From a virus, in IMG/VR virus record IMGVR_UViG_3300031975_000054, positions 1 to 43,589 of that record: a stretch of DNA of 43,589 nucleotides. One strand, given 5' to 3'. The translations under genes were made by a program, and so were the position numbers. Under the pieces are notes generated by a model that saw only the letters and a list, made by a program, of their open reading frames with translations, was not told the origin of the DNA and did not search any database. This document shows, piece by piece, positions 15,546 through 26,600 of the stretch (its first letter is position 1; each line of letters begins with the position of its first letter).

Positions 15546-17693
15546 TTACGCTACGTTATCAAGATTAGTGTATTCGTTAGCCGATGTATCACCTGCATCC
15601 GGCTCTGTTTGATCACTCCCGCCAAACGTCGTTTCCCAGAAATTTTTAATTTTATCCGCCCCGTATTCAGTACCAGCGTCAATCAGTCCGGTAAGTACAT
15701 CAGCGGGGCCACCTGTGCCACCCAGTGCTTTGAACATACTGGTAATATCCGCGTAGTCACTAGGCTGAGAATAATTATAATTCTGCGCCTCTACAGGTAA
15801 GCCCTGTAGTAACGAGCTAATATACTGATTAGCGTTCCAATCAAAGTCACGCTCTTCTTCAAACTGGTCTTTCGCCGCAGCTACAGACTCAGAGTAAATG
15901 TCACGCTCTGTCGCACCTAGGTCAGACTGGCGCTGTAAAGCATCCAAACCGAACTGGCGGTCTTCTCCGAAAGACTTCTGCGCGTTATCAAACGCGGTGT
16001 TGTACCCTTGCGCTGTAATATCAGCCTGCTGCTGCGCCGAATCTCGTTGGAGCATAGCATTCATAATAGCGTTTCGAGAGCCGCCGAATGATCCCGACTG
16101 CGCTGCACGTACGTTCTGTTCAGCCATCTGCCTAGCAGCTTCTTCTTGTGCTACACGTAGCTGTGGGTCAAGAGAGCCTTGGAGGTAAGGATTCATGTAC
16201 TGATCCCTACCTGCTTGATTTACAGAGCCGTCTGGGTTATAAGTAGTTGTTTGAGCTAAATTACCAAACGAGCCTAACCCTGCGCCAGAGGTATCTATGT
16301 TAGCGCCAGCGTCAAATGCAGCTTGTTGGTTGGCGTTAATGCCAGCGGTTAGCGGGCCGGTATAGGCTTGGTAGCCATCCTCTACTAGGGCTTCGCCTCT
16401 ACCAATCATGCCAGTAACAGTATCACCTACCCAGTTGGATAGAGACGATTCCGCGCCTGTCTGCTTACCTAGCCCAGAAGTATCGGTAACATTAATAGTT
16501 GAGTCAGTCCCCTGAGTAGCGTTGTCAGTAGTAGCGTTGTCAGTAGTAGCGTTGTCAGTAGTAGCGTTGTTCATTGGGTCTATATTAACAGGCTCGGCAG
16601 CTAAATTAGAGTCAGCGCTAAAATCGTTCATCCCGTCAAAAGCTGTAGCCTCAACTAGGTCACCCTCTACAAACTTCTGGACTTTTCCGCCATGTGCATA
16701 TGCGTTAGCTATACCACCTTGAGCCAAAACTTTTTTAGCATCAATTTCTTTGCCTTGTTTTGGGTTACCCGTACGGGTTTCCCGTACATTAGACATCATA
16801 TCGTTTAACACGTTAGCGCCTGCATTAGAGCTACCGTTACCTAGGTGGCTTACAACATCCGCAGGAATAACAAACTCGCCGTCACTCAAGGCAGCGGGTT
16901 GTACTCCATCTATATTAGAAGGTACTTCGTCAGCCATGCCGTCTGTCATACCGTTTAGATAACGACCACCAGCTAACTGCTGTACTCCGCCGCCCATGTT
17001 AAAGTTGGCAGAATCTTCTTCTTTTTTGGTATAAGGGGAAGCGGCCATGCCGCCCATGTTGTACTTGCTAACCTTACCACCGGCAGCCATATAAGGGCTG
17101 TAGCCCGCAGAAAACCCTCTAGCTTGGTTTGCTGCGATACCCGAAGCTATGTCTTGGTTAGAGTAGTCTTGGGCCATAGTTTCTATAGCCCGACCCTCGT
17201 CCGTGTAGTTATTACCATACACTTGCGGGTTTTCGCCGGGAGTAGATAAGTACCCTTCTTCGGTGTAAGTTAGATTCGCGTCTTGGTCTTCTTTAGCTAT
17301 TTGCCCACCTGCATAGTCTATGGTGGGTTTTGTGTATATAGTTGTATCGTCTTCGTACAATTTTTGAGGGGTAGACTCAATACCACTAGCCCCACCTGCG
17401 TTTCTAAGGTACCGAGTGTCAGAAAAGTAGCGTCTACCCATTGCGCCGGGACTAACAGCACCACGATCTTGCGCATCGGTGTAGTTAACCCGCTCCATAA
17501 TTTTTTTGTAATCAGGCACAGACCCTTGGTATCCTGAACGCTTAATCTCTTCGTCAGTAAACCCAGATTTGTTTATAAAGTACGAAGCGGCCAGAGCTTT
17601 AGCGTTCGAGCCTTCTTCTGAACCTAGCCATGTCCCTACTTTGTCTTTTGTATTTTCCCACCAACCTGCGTCAGTTGTATCTGTTTCGGCCAT
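15546..17693 (-). CDS. Probable virion protein, GGKV/DGEFV-type, 715 aa
   Basis: A structural-region protein with three recognisable parts. The N-terminal third has Gly/Met-rich linkers (NMGGMAASPY, AAGGKVSKYNMGG). Residues about 246-303 carry the segment DGVQPAALSDGEFVIPADVV and then SHLGNGSSNAGANVLNDMM, which I know as a recurrent module in marine phage virion-region proteins. A low-complexity TDNAT repeat lies near 375-393. The C-terminal third (LDPQLRVAQEEAARQMAEQN, GSFGGSRNAIMNAMLQRD) is a helical region also typical of these proteins. The gene starts two bases after the stop of the 3780-aa gene, so it is co-translated in the late operon. A role in the ejected or tail-associated complex is inferred; the biochemical role is unknown. 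Confidence 0.8.
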   Translation of the reverse strand: MAETDTTDAGWWENTKDKVGTWLGSEEGSNAKALAASYFINKSGFTDEEIKRSGYQGSVPDYKKIMERVNYTDAQDRGAVSPGAMGRRYFSDTRYLRNAGGASGIESTPQKLYEDDTTIYTKPTIDYAGGQIAKEDQDANLTYTEEGYLSTPGENPQVYGNNYTDEGRAIETMAQDYSNQDIASGIAANQARGFSAGYSPYMAAGGKVSKYNMGGMAASPYTKKEEDSANFNMGGGVQQLAGGRYLNGMTDGMADEVPSNIDGVQPAALSDGEFVIPADVVSHLGNGSSNAGANVLNDMMSNVRETRTGNPKQGKEIDAKKVLAQGGIANAYAHGGKVQKFVEGDLVEATAFDGMNDFSADSNLAAEPVNIDPMNNATTDNATTDNATTDNATQGTDSTINVTDTSGLGKQTGAESSLSNWVGDTVTGMIGRGEALVEDGYQAYTGPLTAGINANQQAAFDAGANIDTSGAGLGSFGNLAQTTTYNPDGSVNQAGRDQYMNPYLQGSLDPQLRVAQEEAARQMAEQNVRAAQSGSFGGSRNAIMNAMLQRDSAQQQADITAQGYNTAFDNAQKSFGEDRQFGLDALQRQSDLGATERDIYSESVAAAKDQFEEERDFDWNANQYISSLLQGLPVEAQNYNYSQPSDYADITSMFKALGGTGGPADVLTGLIDAGTEYGADKIKNFWETTFGGSDQTEPDAGDTSANEYTNLDNVA
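16516..16570 (-). repeat. 15-bp tandem repeat (about 3.7 units)
   Basis: GTAGCGTTGTCAGTA is repeated perfectly three times (16516-16560), with a further ten bases of a fourth copy. It encodes Thr-Asp-Asn-Ala-Thr repeats in the 715-aa protein. Each unit is five codons, so copy-number changes keep the frame. It acts as a hydrophilic linker in the product. Confidence 0.88.
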
Positions 17694-17695
17694 GA

Positions 17696-20600
17696 TTATA
17701 TACCTAATAGTTTCATTAATTCGTCGGTTTCATCCTCAATCAGCCCGCCTTCGGCAGCGGCTCTAAGAGGAAGTTGTTGTGTCGCCATTTCATCCTGTTT
17801 CGCTCTAGCGTAAGGACTTTGATACAGCCCCCGTTGCTGATCATTAGCAAAAGGACTATCACCATATACATCATACATATACTCAATGTTCGCAAGCTCT
17901 TGAGGAGTTTCTACGCTAACTTGGCTCATAGCCTGTACTTGCTGCATTAAACGGGCGTATTCTTGTTTATCTGCCTCTTCCTCTGCTTTTTTCTGCGCGT
18001 CTAAGAAAATGTTTGTGTTGATATTTATGTTGTTGTTTATTTCTTCATTTATTTCGTTTTGTATATCTTGGTCTTGTTTGCGCTGTATTTCCGTATCATA
18101 CCTAGTTTCGTCGAATATATCATAAAATCCAGTGTTAGAAAACAGCGAATCCGTAGCTAATTCCCCACCATATACCGAGTAATCTCCTTCCTGTACCGCA
18201 GTTAGCAGGTCTTGATCTCTAGTATCTACTATACCGTCATTGTTTACGTCGTATTTAGCGTCATAAAGAGATACTACTCCTGTTTCTGGGTCAACCGTAG
18301 TGCCCTGTACTAAAGAGGTAACGGCGTCTATATCTTCTTGAGTTACCTCTTGGGCAGGTTTGCCTACTACAGCACCGATTGCCTCCAACTCCGCAGAGCC
18401 TACCGTGTCCATATTCCCTACGTAGTCGTACACAGCATTTATAGCTTGTAGTACGTCATCGTTAACACCTTCTCCTGACTGAGCGTATACCCCAGTTGCA
18501 GGTGTGAGGACAGTAGTGCCATCCTCGGCGTACGTAGCAGGCTCACCGATAACTGCTTCTAGCGCGGCAATAGCATCTTCGTTATCCAAAGACCCGTTAG
18601 CTATCTGGTCGATGATACCGTAGACGCCCGTTGCAGGTGAAGACTCGTCAATGTCTAACGTATTAGGGTCGTCAACTACACCCTGCGTACCGAACGCGTC
18701 TTGTAAATCACTTACGTCACCCTCTAAGCCAGCTATGTTAGCCCAGATACCAGTTGCTTCTTGGTCATCTGTTGCTTGTGTACCGAACGCTGTCTCTAGG
18801 TCATCGAACTTAGTAGAGTTATCGCCAATTAGTTTGAGTAACGCATCTTCGGCTATACCAAGGTCATCAGCTACTTTAGATACTGCTTGGTCTAACGAAC
18901 CACCTTCGGCTAAAGCGCCATTTAATTGGTCTTGTAGTTGGCCAACAGTAAGGGCTAAATCTCCTACGTCGCTCACTAACGTGTCCATTCGGCCAGCTAC
19001 GTACGCTGGTATAGTAGTACCTATGTCACCATCAGGCAGAAGACCCATGTAACGTGCTATCTCTGCATCCGTAGGGTCATAGTTCTCCCCAAATGCGGCA
19101 CGTACTTCTTCCTCTGTAGTAGTGGCAGCGTCTACTTTGCTACCTAGGGTTGTCGGGTCGTACTGCCCAGCAAGCCCCATACCAACAAGTTGGTCGTCAG
19201 TTATGACGTAAGCACCATCGCCATCTTGCTCGTATGCGTCTACACCAGCTATACCGTTTAGCGCCTCACGTGCTGCATCTGCTTGTACGTAGTTGTCCCC
19301 TACGTGAGTTTGTACTAGACCTGCTAACGTGGTGTCGTCCGCAACACCCGGCTCTATGCCCAAAGGTGTTTGGGTAAAGTCAAAGTAAGAGTAGCCGCCC
19401 GTCGCAGTGTCTATCTCATCTTGCGTAATTATGTACTTATCTATTAATGTGTCTTCTGGGTCGTCTACCAATTCACCCTGCGTAGTAGGTGTACCTGCTG
19501 CACCTTTATCTACTACTAACTGAGTAATCAAGCTCTCGAACTGCGGGTGATTTGCGTCTATACCTTGTGCAGATAATGCAGTAATCGCTTGATCTCTAGT
19601 AAACTGCCTTTCAGCTACCCACGCGTCACGTCCGGCGGAGTCTAAACTCTCGACCGCAGCTATATCAGCATCAGAAGCATCTGCCCACCCTTTAGTGCCT
19701 AAGTCTGCCGCAATCTGATTCTGTGCCGTGGTTCTATTGTCAGCCTTAAAGTCGCCTAGCTCAGTGTCTAAATCAACACCTAAACCTGTTAAGCCATCAA
19801 AGCTAAAGTCTTCACCTAGTGTGTAGTCTGATAAGTAGTCTCGTACCTCCTGCTCGCTAGTTATATCGCCTTGTACTTGTAAATCACCTTGCGCGTTAGT
19901 TCTAGCGCCGGTCATGTCTACTAGACCGTCTAGGTAATCTTTGTAGGTTGTTAAGTCCTCGGCAGTAAGCGTCCTACCTAACTCGGCAGCCAAAGCTGCT
20001 TCAGCGTCAGCACGTGTGTACTGTAGAGGCGCTAGGTCTGTAGATATTTGAGTACCTAACTGTGTCTCATCCATTACCCCAGTGAAGTTAGTGAAGTCAA
20101 AGCCTTCGGGTATAACAAAACCTGTAGCTTCTAAAGACGCCCTAGCCTCAGCTTCGGTAGTGGTTGCAGCGCCGAACGCGGTTCTTTGCTCATTTTCTGT
20201 AGCGTATGCGCCTGTTTTTACTAGGTCAAATGCTCCAGCGTATTTAGCTTCTAATTCTTCTACAGACAAGCCTGCATCTGCTGGGAACGCAGCGCGTAGG
20301 TCGTCAGCTACTTCACTTCTGGTGTAGCGTTTGTTATCTATATCATCATAGATAGTTGCTTTTATTTCCTCGGCTGTTTTACCTTCAAAGTTTTTATTAT
20401 TTACAAACCAGTCTATAAAGCCTTGACGGTCGCCCGGAGTATACGCACCACCGTCTTGGGTAGCGTCATCTAACGCAGCGTTTATAGCGGCTGTTTGTCG
20501 TTGTATTTCTGCTTCTTCTGCACGATCTGCATCTACGCCGCCACGATAACCAGAGGTTATGTCTTCTACTGAGGTTGTACCGAAACCTAAGCTGCTATCG

Positions 20601-23600
20601 AATGTACCCGCAGTGGCTGGGTCGTAACCTTGTCCTGTTAGGTATGCGTCGATCTCGTCTTGGCTTACAGTAGCGTCATCTAAACGATCAACTAAACTCT
20701 TAGAAGTTTCAGCCGTACCTGTGCCACCCGTCTGCCAATACCTACCTGTGTACGCACTGAGGTCTAGCCCCTCAGAAATTGCCTGCCCTACTGCCGCTGC
20801 ATCTGCAAACCCGAAGTCCGTTGGGTTAGTAATCATAGCTGCCATTACTTCATCTTGAGTAATAGTAGTTTCGTTGTAGAGGTCTAGTGTTTTACCAGTT
20901 AGATTGGCTGGATCCGTAGGTAGTACTGTAGATTCGTCACCCACACCAACTAATCGGCTATCTATATTGCCAGTAGGTATCCACCCCTCGCCGTACCCAA
21001 GAACATCTCTAAAGTAAGCGTTAGCTTCGTCCTGAGTAATAGTGCCTTCGTCGAACGCGATTCTTTGGTTGTCTTCGTGCCCGTAATTACCTTCAGTCTG
21101 CAAGTTAGTAAATAACGTACCGTACTTAGTTTTTAGGTCTTCTACAGACAAGTCTGCATCTGCTGGGAACGCAGTTCTTATATCAGCGGCTATCTCACTT
21201 TCACTATAACGTCTGTCATCTACGGCACGTTGTACTAATGCTTTTCTTCCCTCTTCGTCTAAAGCATCGTACTGTGGCTTACCTTTCACGTTATATAAGT
21301 AGTAGTCTCTTATACCGTCGTATGCCACACCAGAATACGCGCCACCGTCTTGGCTAGCATCGTCCATAGCCGCATTAATTTCGGTTGTTTTAGCTGCTAT
21401 CTCGGCTGCTGCGGCTGCTTCTGCTGCTAAACGTGCATCTCGTTGCGTTATGGTTTCATTAGCTGTTTGGTACTCAGACGTAGCTGTACCTAGGTCAATA
21501 CCTAAGCCTGTACCTGCAAACGCAAGTAAATCTTCGTTGGATAAACCCGTAGTATCGTAGTCTAAACCTTCTAGGTACGACTTAACATCGTCAGCGCTAG
21601 TTATGTCGCTTTCTACTTGGGTTTTACCCGTTGCATCAGCACTTGTATCACCGTCTAACTGCACTACTCCGGCTAAGAAAGAGTCGTAAACACCATCGTC
21701 TATTTCTTCTTGGGTAAGTGATCTACCTAACTCAGTTTCTAAATCAGCTATAGCTTCGTCACGTGTGTACTGCCTAGACTTTTTATACGCATCCACTGCG
21801 TAGGGTAGTCCCGTTTCCCAAGCCCAAATAGGTTGCTCTTCTGCTCTAGCGTAGAATCCAGCGTAGTCAAAATCCGCAGGCATTGTTAAGCCTGTAGCTG
21901 CTAGTGCATCTTTTACAGTTTGTACTTCCGCTGCTGCGGCTGCTTCTGCTGCTAAACGTGCATCTCGTTGCGTTATGGTTTCATTAGCTGTTTGGTACTC
22001 AGACGTAGCTGTACCTAGGTCAATACCTAAGCCTGTACCTGCAAACGCAAGTAAATCTTCGTTGGATAAACCCGTAGTATCGTAGTCTAAACCTTCTAGG
22101 TACGACTTAACATCGTCAGCGCTAGTTATGTCGCTTTCTACTTGGGTTTTACCCGTTGCATCAGCACTTGTATCACCGTCTAACTGCACTACTCCGGCTA
22201 AGAAAGAGTCGTAAACACCATCGTCTATTTCTTCTTGGGTAAGTGATCTACCTAACTCAGTTTCTAAATCAGCTATAGCTTCGTCACGTGTGTACTGCCT
22301 AGGGGCTAAGTAGCCAGCTATACCTGCATTGTTGTTTAGGTAGTCGGTAACCTCTTGTGGAGTAGGGTTGTAGTCACCAAACAGAGCTGCGGTATCGTTT
22401 CGTTTATCTTGTACAAACCCAGCTATACCCGCATTGTTGTTTAGGTAGTCGGTAATATCTTGTTCGCTAGGGTTGTAGTCACCAAACAGAGCTGCGGTAT
22501 CGTCTCGTTTACCTTGTACAAACCCAGCTATACCTGCGGTGTTGTTTAAGTACGCATCGACAGTAGCCGCATCAGGGTCGTATCCTGCATCAATGAATAC
22601 TTGTTTTACTCTAGGTTTTACGGTGTTCTCTACAAAGTCAGAAATCCCTGCGTTGTCAGTTAAGAACTGTTCAACTTCTGAGTCAGTAGGTGTGTACCCC
22701 GCGTCGATAAACGCTTGTTTTGTGTCAGCAAGTTGCTGTGCAGCATCGTTCTCTGCGTCGTATGCTTCTTTTAGCCTAGTAACTTCGGTTGCTATAGCTG
22801 CACGTTGGTCAGCATCAAAAGTAGCTCCGCCTTCTCCGGTAAAGCCCATACCCATTATCGCTTGGTATATGCCATCATCAGAGTTGTAGCTCAGACCTAA
22901 ATCTGATAAGTAGTAAGCTAACTCCATTGGGCTAAGAGTTTTCGCGTTGTTCGCGGCAGCAAGGTCACGTCTAGCTTGTAGTATTTCTGGGTCGTTCATC
23001 CACTGCGTTGTCGTAGCATCACGTAAACGCTCTAGCTGTTCTGGTGTAGGTGTAATACCGTATTTATCTTCTATTAACTCGGTACGGTACGCGTCTATAC
23101 CTGCGTTTAGTCTTTCTAAGGCAGAGCCTTCAGCACCTACACCTACATCAAAGTGTCTGGCTATTATATCGGCCATTTCTTGGTTAGGTACGTTCTTACC
23201 TTGCTCCGCGTCCCATGTCATGTTTGACATGCCGAATCGCGTAATTAGAACAGCTTGGGCAGTACCATTACTAAGCGTAGTACTAGCCTCTATACGAGCA
23301 TCTTGGTTCCTTTTTTGTTGTTCTGCGTACGTCGTAAACTCTTCTATAGGGTTGGTACGGCCCTTAAACGCATTTACATTACTTGCGGTTACTTCAAAGT
23401 CAGTTACGCCAGCGTCATCGAGTATGTTCTGGAGCGTAGCTACCCACTTATTTTGCGCCGCATTTTTAAGTACATCATCATTCGAGATATATGGAAAGAG
23501 CGTGGGTTGCGGACTAAAAGCCGTGGAGTTAGTCCCTAAAGTAATACCCTGTTCACTCATGTAGGCGTCAACTTGAGCGTCAAAATCAGAGTCTTCTCTG

Positions 23601-26600
23601 GACACGCCAAGGTTACCAAACTGTTGTACAAACGACTCTTCAACTTCTGCTCTAGTAAGCTCAAAGTTGGATGCGCTTCGTAGCAGGTGATCTAAACTTA
23701 AATATCCGCCACTTAATGTCCGGTTAATATAAAGGCTACCATCTGGCGCGTGCGAATCTTTTATTCTTTTTAAGAAAGTCCGATAAACGTCGGTATTCTT
23801 ATTAGATAGCACTTCGTCCAACTGCTGTATTGCTAAATCTTCTGCGGTTAATTCAGGTGGTGGTGGGGCTACCGGGTTGTCCTCTAAAAATTGGCCCGTG
23901 TCGGTAAATATATTACCAAACCCTTCTTGTATAACTGAGGAAGTTCCTAGAGTTAGCTTATTGTCTATATCAGCTTTGTTAGCGTTGTAGTAAGCCTCCG
24001 CTTGTCCTTCTGTAAACCCATGATCACTAACTAAATACGCTTTAAACTCTTCGCCAGTAAATTTGTCCTCCTGTATCTGGGTAGTTATTCCGGCTATAGC
24101 GTCTTCCTTGGTAATCCCCGCAGCAAACGCCCCAGACAATGCTCTTATGTCCGCTTGGGTAGCGTACTGTAGACCTGCGGCTTGCGCAGCGGCGGTTACA
24201 TCACTTGCCAGTATTACGTATGGGGCAGCATACTGAGTTACCGCAGTAGTTAGCGGCATATTTAAGTCAGTTTTTAGCCCAGTAAAATTAGCTAGTTCCG
24301 CTTGTGTAGGAGTATACCCAAGTATTTTAAATTGATCCGCCACTTCAGTAGAACTATTGTAAGCCGCATCGTCAATTTCGTTTAGGAAATCGCTGTACGC
24401 TGGATTATCGTACTCTACCCCTATACTACCTAAAAACCCTGTTGCCGCGTTTAAAGCTGTTTCGTCGTCCCACTCTAATAACTTTTGCTTGTTTTTTATT
24501 TGTTCCATCGCGTTGCTAACAAGGGGGTTAAACATGAGTACGGTAGATGCGCCAGTTCCAGATAAGTCGTTATTAAGCCCGTTTGAATCTTTATTGACTT
24601 CTGAATTGGTATTAATATAAACACCTGAGCCTGCACCGACAAGGGAGGTACCCGCGCCGATTGTACCCTCTATAAATATGCCCGCCCACATAGCATCAAA
24701 TGCTGACTCGCTAAGTCCCCAGTCTTTATCTACATTTTTGTTTATCCATATATTATCGCCTAACGCTAATAAGCCCTCGTCTGCCCCGCCTGTGGCACCT
24801 TCTTTTAACGCTATTTTTGTGGTGTCAATTACCCTGTCAGAGGCGGCGTCCCACATACTGTTAAATACTTTATTTTGTCCTGTGTTCGTGCCAAGTAATG
24901 CTTCTTCAGCGGCTAGCTTACCCATGCCCATAAGAAGCGATAATGTGATCCCTTGTCGTGTGGCACTCTCAAGCCCCGCAGTAGCGGCTTGTCTATCGGC
25001 TATTTCCGCTATCTGCTCGTCTGAATACTTCCTAACCATAGAAGGAGGATCAGTTATAAAACTTAACTCTTCGATGGCCTTATACTGCTCAGTAACTAGT
25101 TGGCGTACGAGGTCTGATTGACCCTCATAAGCTGCGCCCATGGCAAACGCTACGTCTACACCTGCACCTATCCCTAACGCCGCTTTTTTCGCCATTAAGT
25201 TGTTGGCTATGTTGTATGCTCTTGCGCCAGTTGAATAAACAAACCCACCTGCTGCGCCCACCGCAGAACCTACCACAGTGCCGGTAGGCCCAAGTATCCT
25301 CCCCCAAGCAGCACCCAAAGCTAAACCTGATGCTGTACCAGCGGCTATGGCGGGTGCCGACTCAAGTATCTCTTGTAGCAACATGTCATACATAAACGAC
25401 GTAGGTGCAGCTTTATACGACCCAAGTACCATTAACATAGAGTTGTTTGCTTGTGCGCTTAGTAATTCTTTGCCTTCTAAACCTTCTTCGTTGACGTAAT
25501 AATCGCGGCGTATTTTATTACCTAGGTCGTCTCGTAAAAACTCTCCTGTGTCAGGGTCTTTTAAGAACTCGTCAAAGTTCTGTATGTACCTATCCATGTC
25601 TTCTCTAGCGGCTTTTAACTCCGCCGTAGTATATGAGGTAGCCATAGTTTCTAAGGCTTCAGCGCGGGCCATGAGTTCAGGGTCTACCGCCCCACCCTCA
25701 CTTGTTGTCAGTCGCTCCCAATACCCTTTTAAACCTGCATATTGCTTTACTACTGCTGCGCTAGCGTTTAGAACTGTGGCGTATTCATTGTTAAGCCCAA
25801 ACAAGGCTTCTCTTCTTTCTTGTTCAGACAGAGAGTCATCGTCCTTCGCATTTTGTAGGGCTTCTGCACGCGCCGCTGCTAACTCACGTACTTCACTAGG
25901 TATATACGTAACGTTGTTAGAGTCCGCGTAAACTACAATCTCTTCCATGGTAGCGCCAAAATCACCGCTAAAAAGAGAATTAACATTACTTAGGTACGCG
26001 TTAGGGTCTGTGTATCTTTGGTTTTCTAGGGAGTTACCTGCTACATCCTTAGAACCTGTTGTACTGTCCCACATAGTACTGGTAGGTATTGAAGATTCTA
26101 AAACGTAAGTGCCTGTAGCCACGTCAAAAGTTTGTGTTGTATTGCCGTCTACAACATCTTCCCAAGTAACTCCGTCGCCTAACACTGTGTCGGCGTTGTT
26201 CCAGTCCTTGGCGGAGTCGTTATTAAACGAAGTGTACGTGTCTAACAAAGTGTCTATGGAAGCTATATCAGGACTAAAGTTCCAAGTAGTTATAGAACCA
26301 TTTGCGTTGTGTTTTTGCTTACCATTTAAGGCTTGTAGGGTGTCTTTAGTCCTTTCCAAGTTTTCTAAAGAACCATCTATGTCCCTCAAACCGTAGTTAA
26401 GCGCGCCGTTACCACTTATTAGATAATTTATGTCTTCCGTAGATACACCACTAAAACCCCCCGCATTAAGACTACGAAGTATGTCTGCCGCTACATCGGC
26501 ATTGTTTACGTTTAGGTTTACTTGGACAGCGGCAGACCCCGCGTTAGTAGCTCCTATACTACCTTGGTCGGTGACAAACCCCGCGTTACCTAGCCCTAGA

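Noticed and set aside
21405-22302. Flanking direct repeats of an inserted mobile element
   Set aside because: The sequence between the copies is 152 bases of in-frame coding DNA with no transposase or terminal inverted repeats.
22316-22735. Regularly spaced repeats that could look like a CRISPR array
   Set aside because: The units are contiguous coding repeats of 105 bp with no unique spacers and sit in one open frame.
22947-23564. 205-aa plus-strand frame inside the 3780-aa gene
   Set aside because: It is antisense to a continuous long frame, has no recognisable domain and no upstream site.
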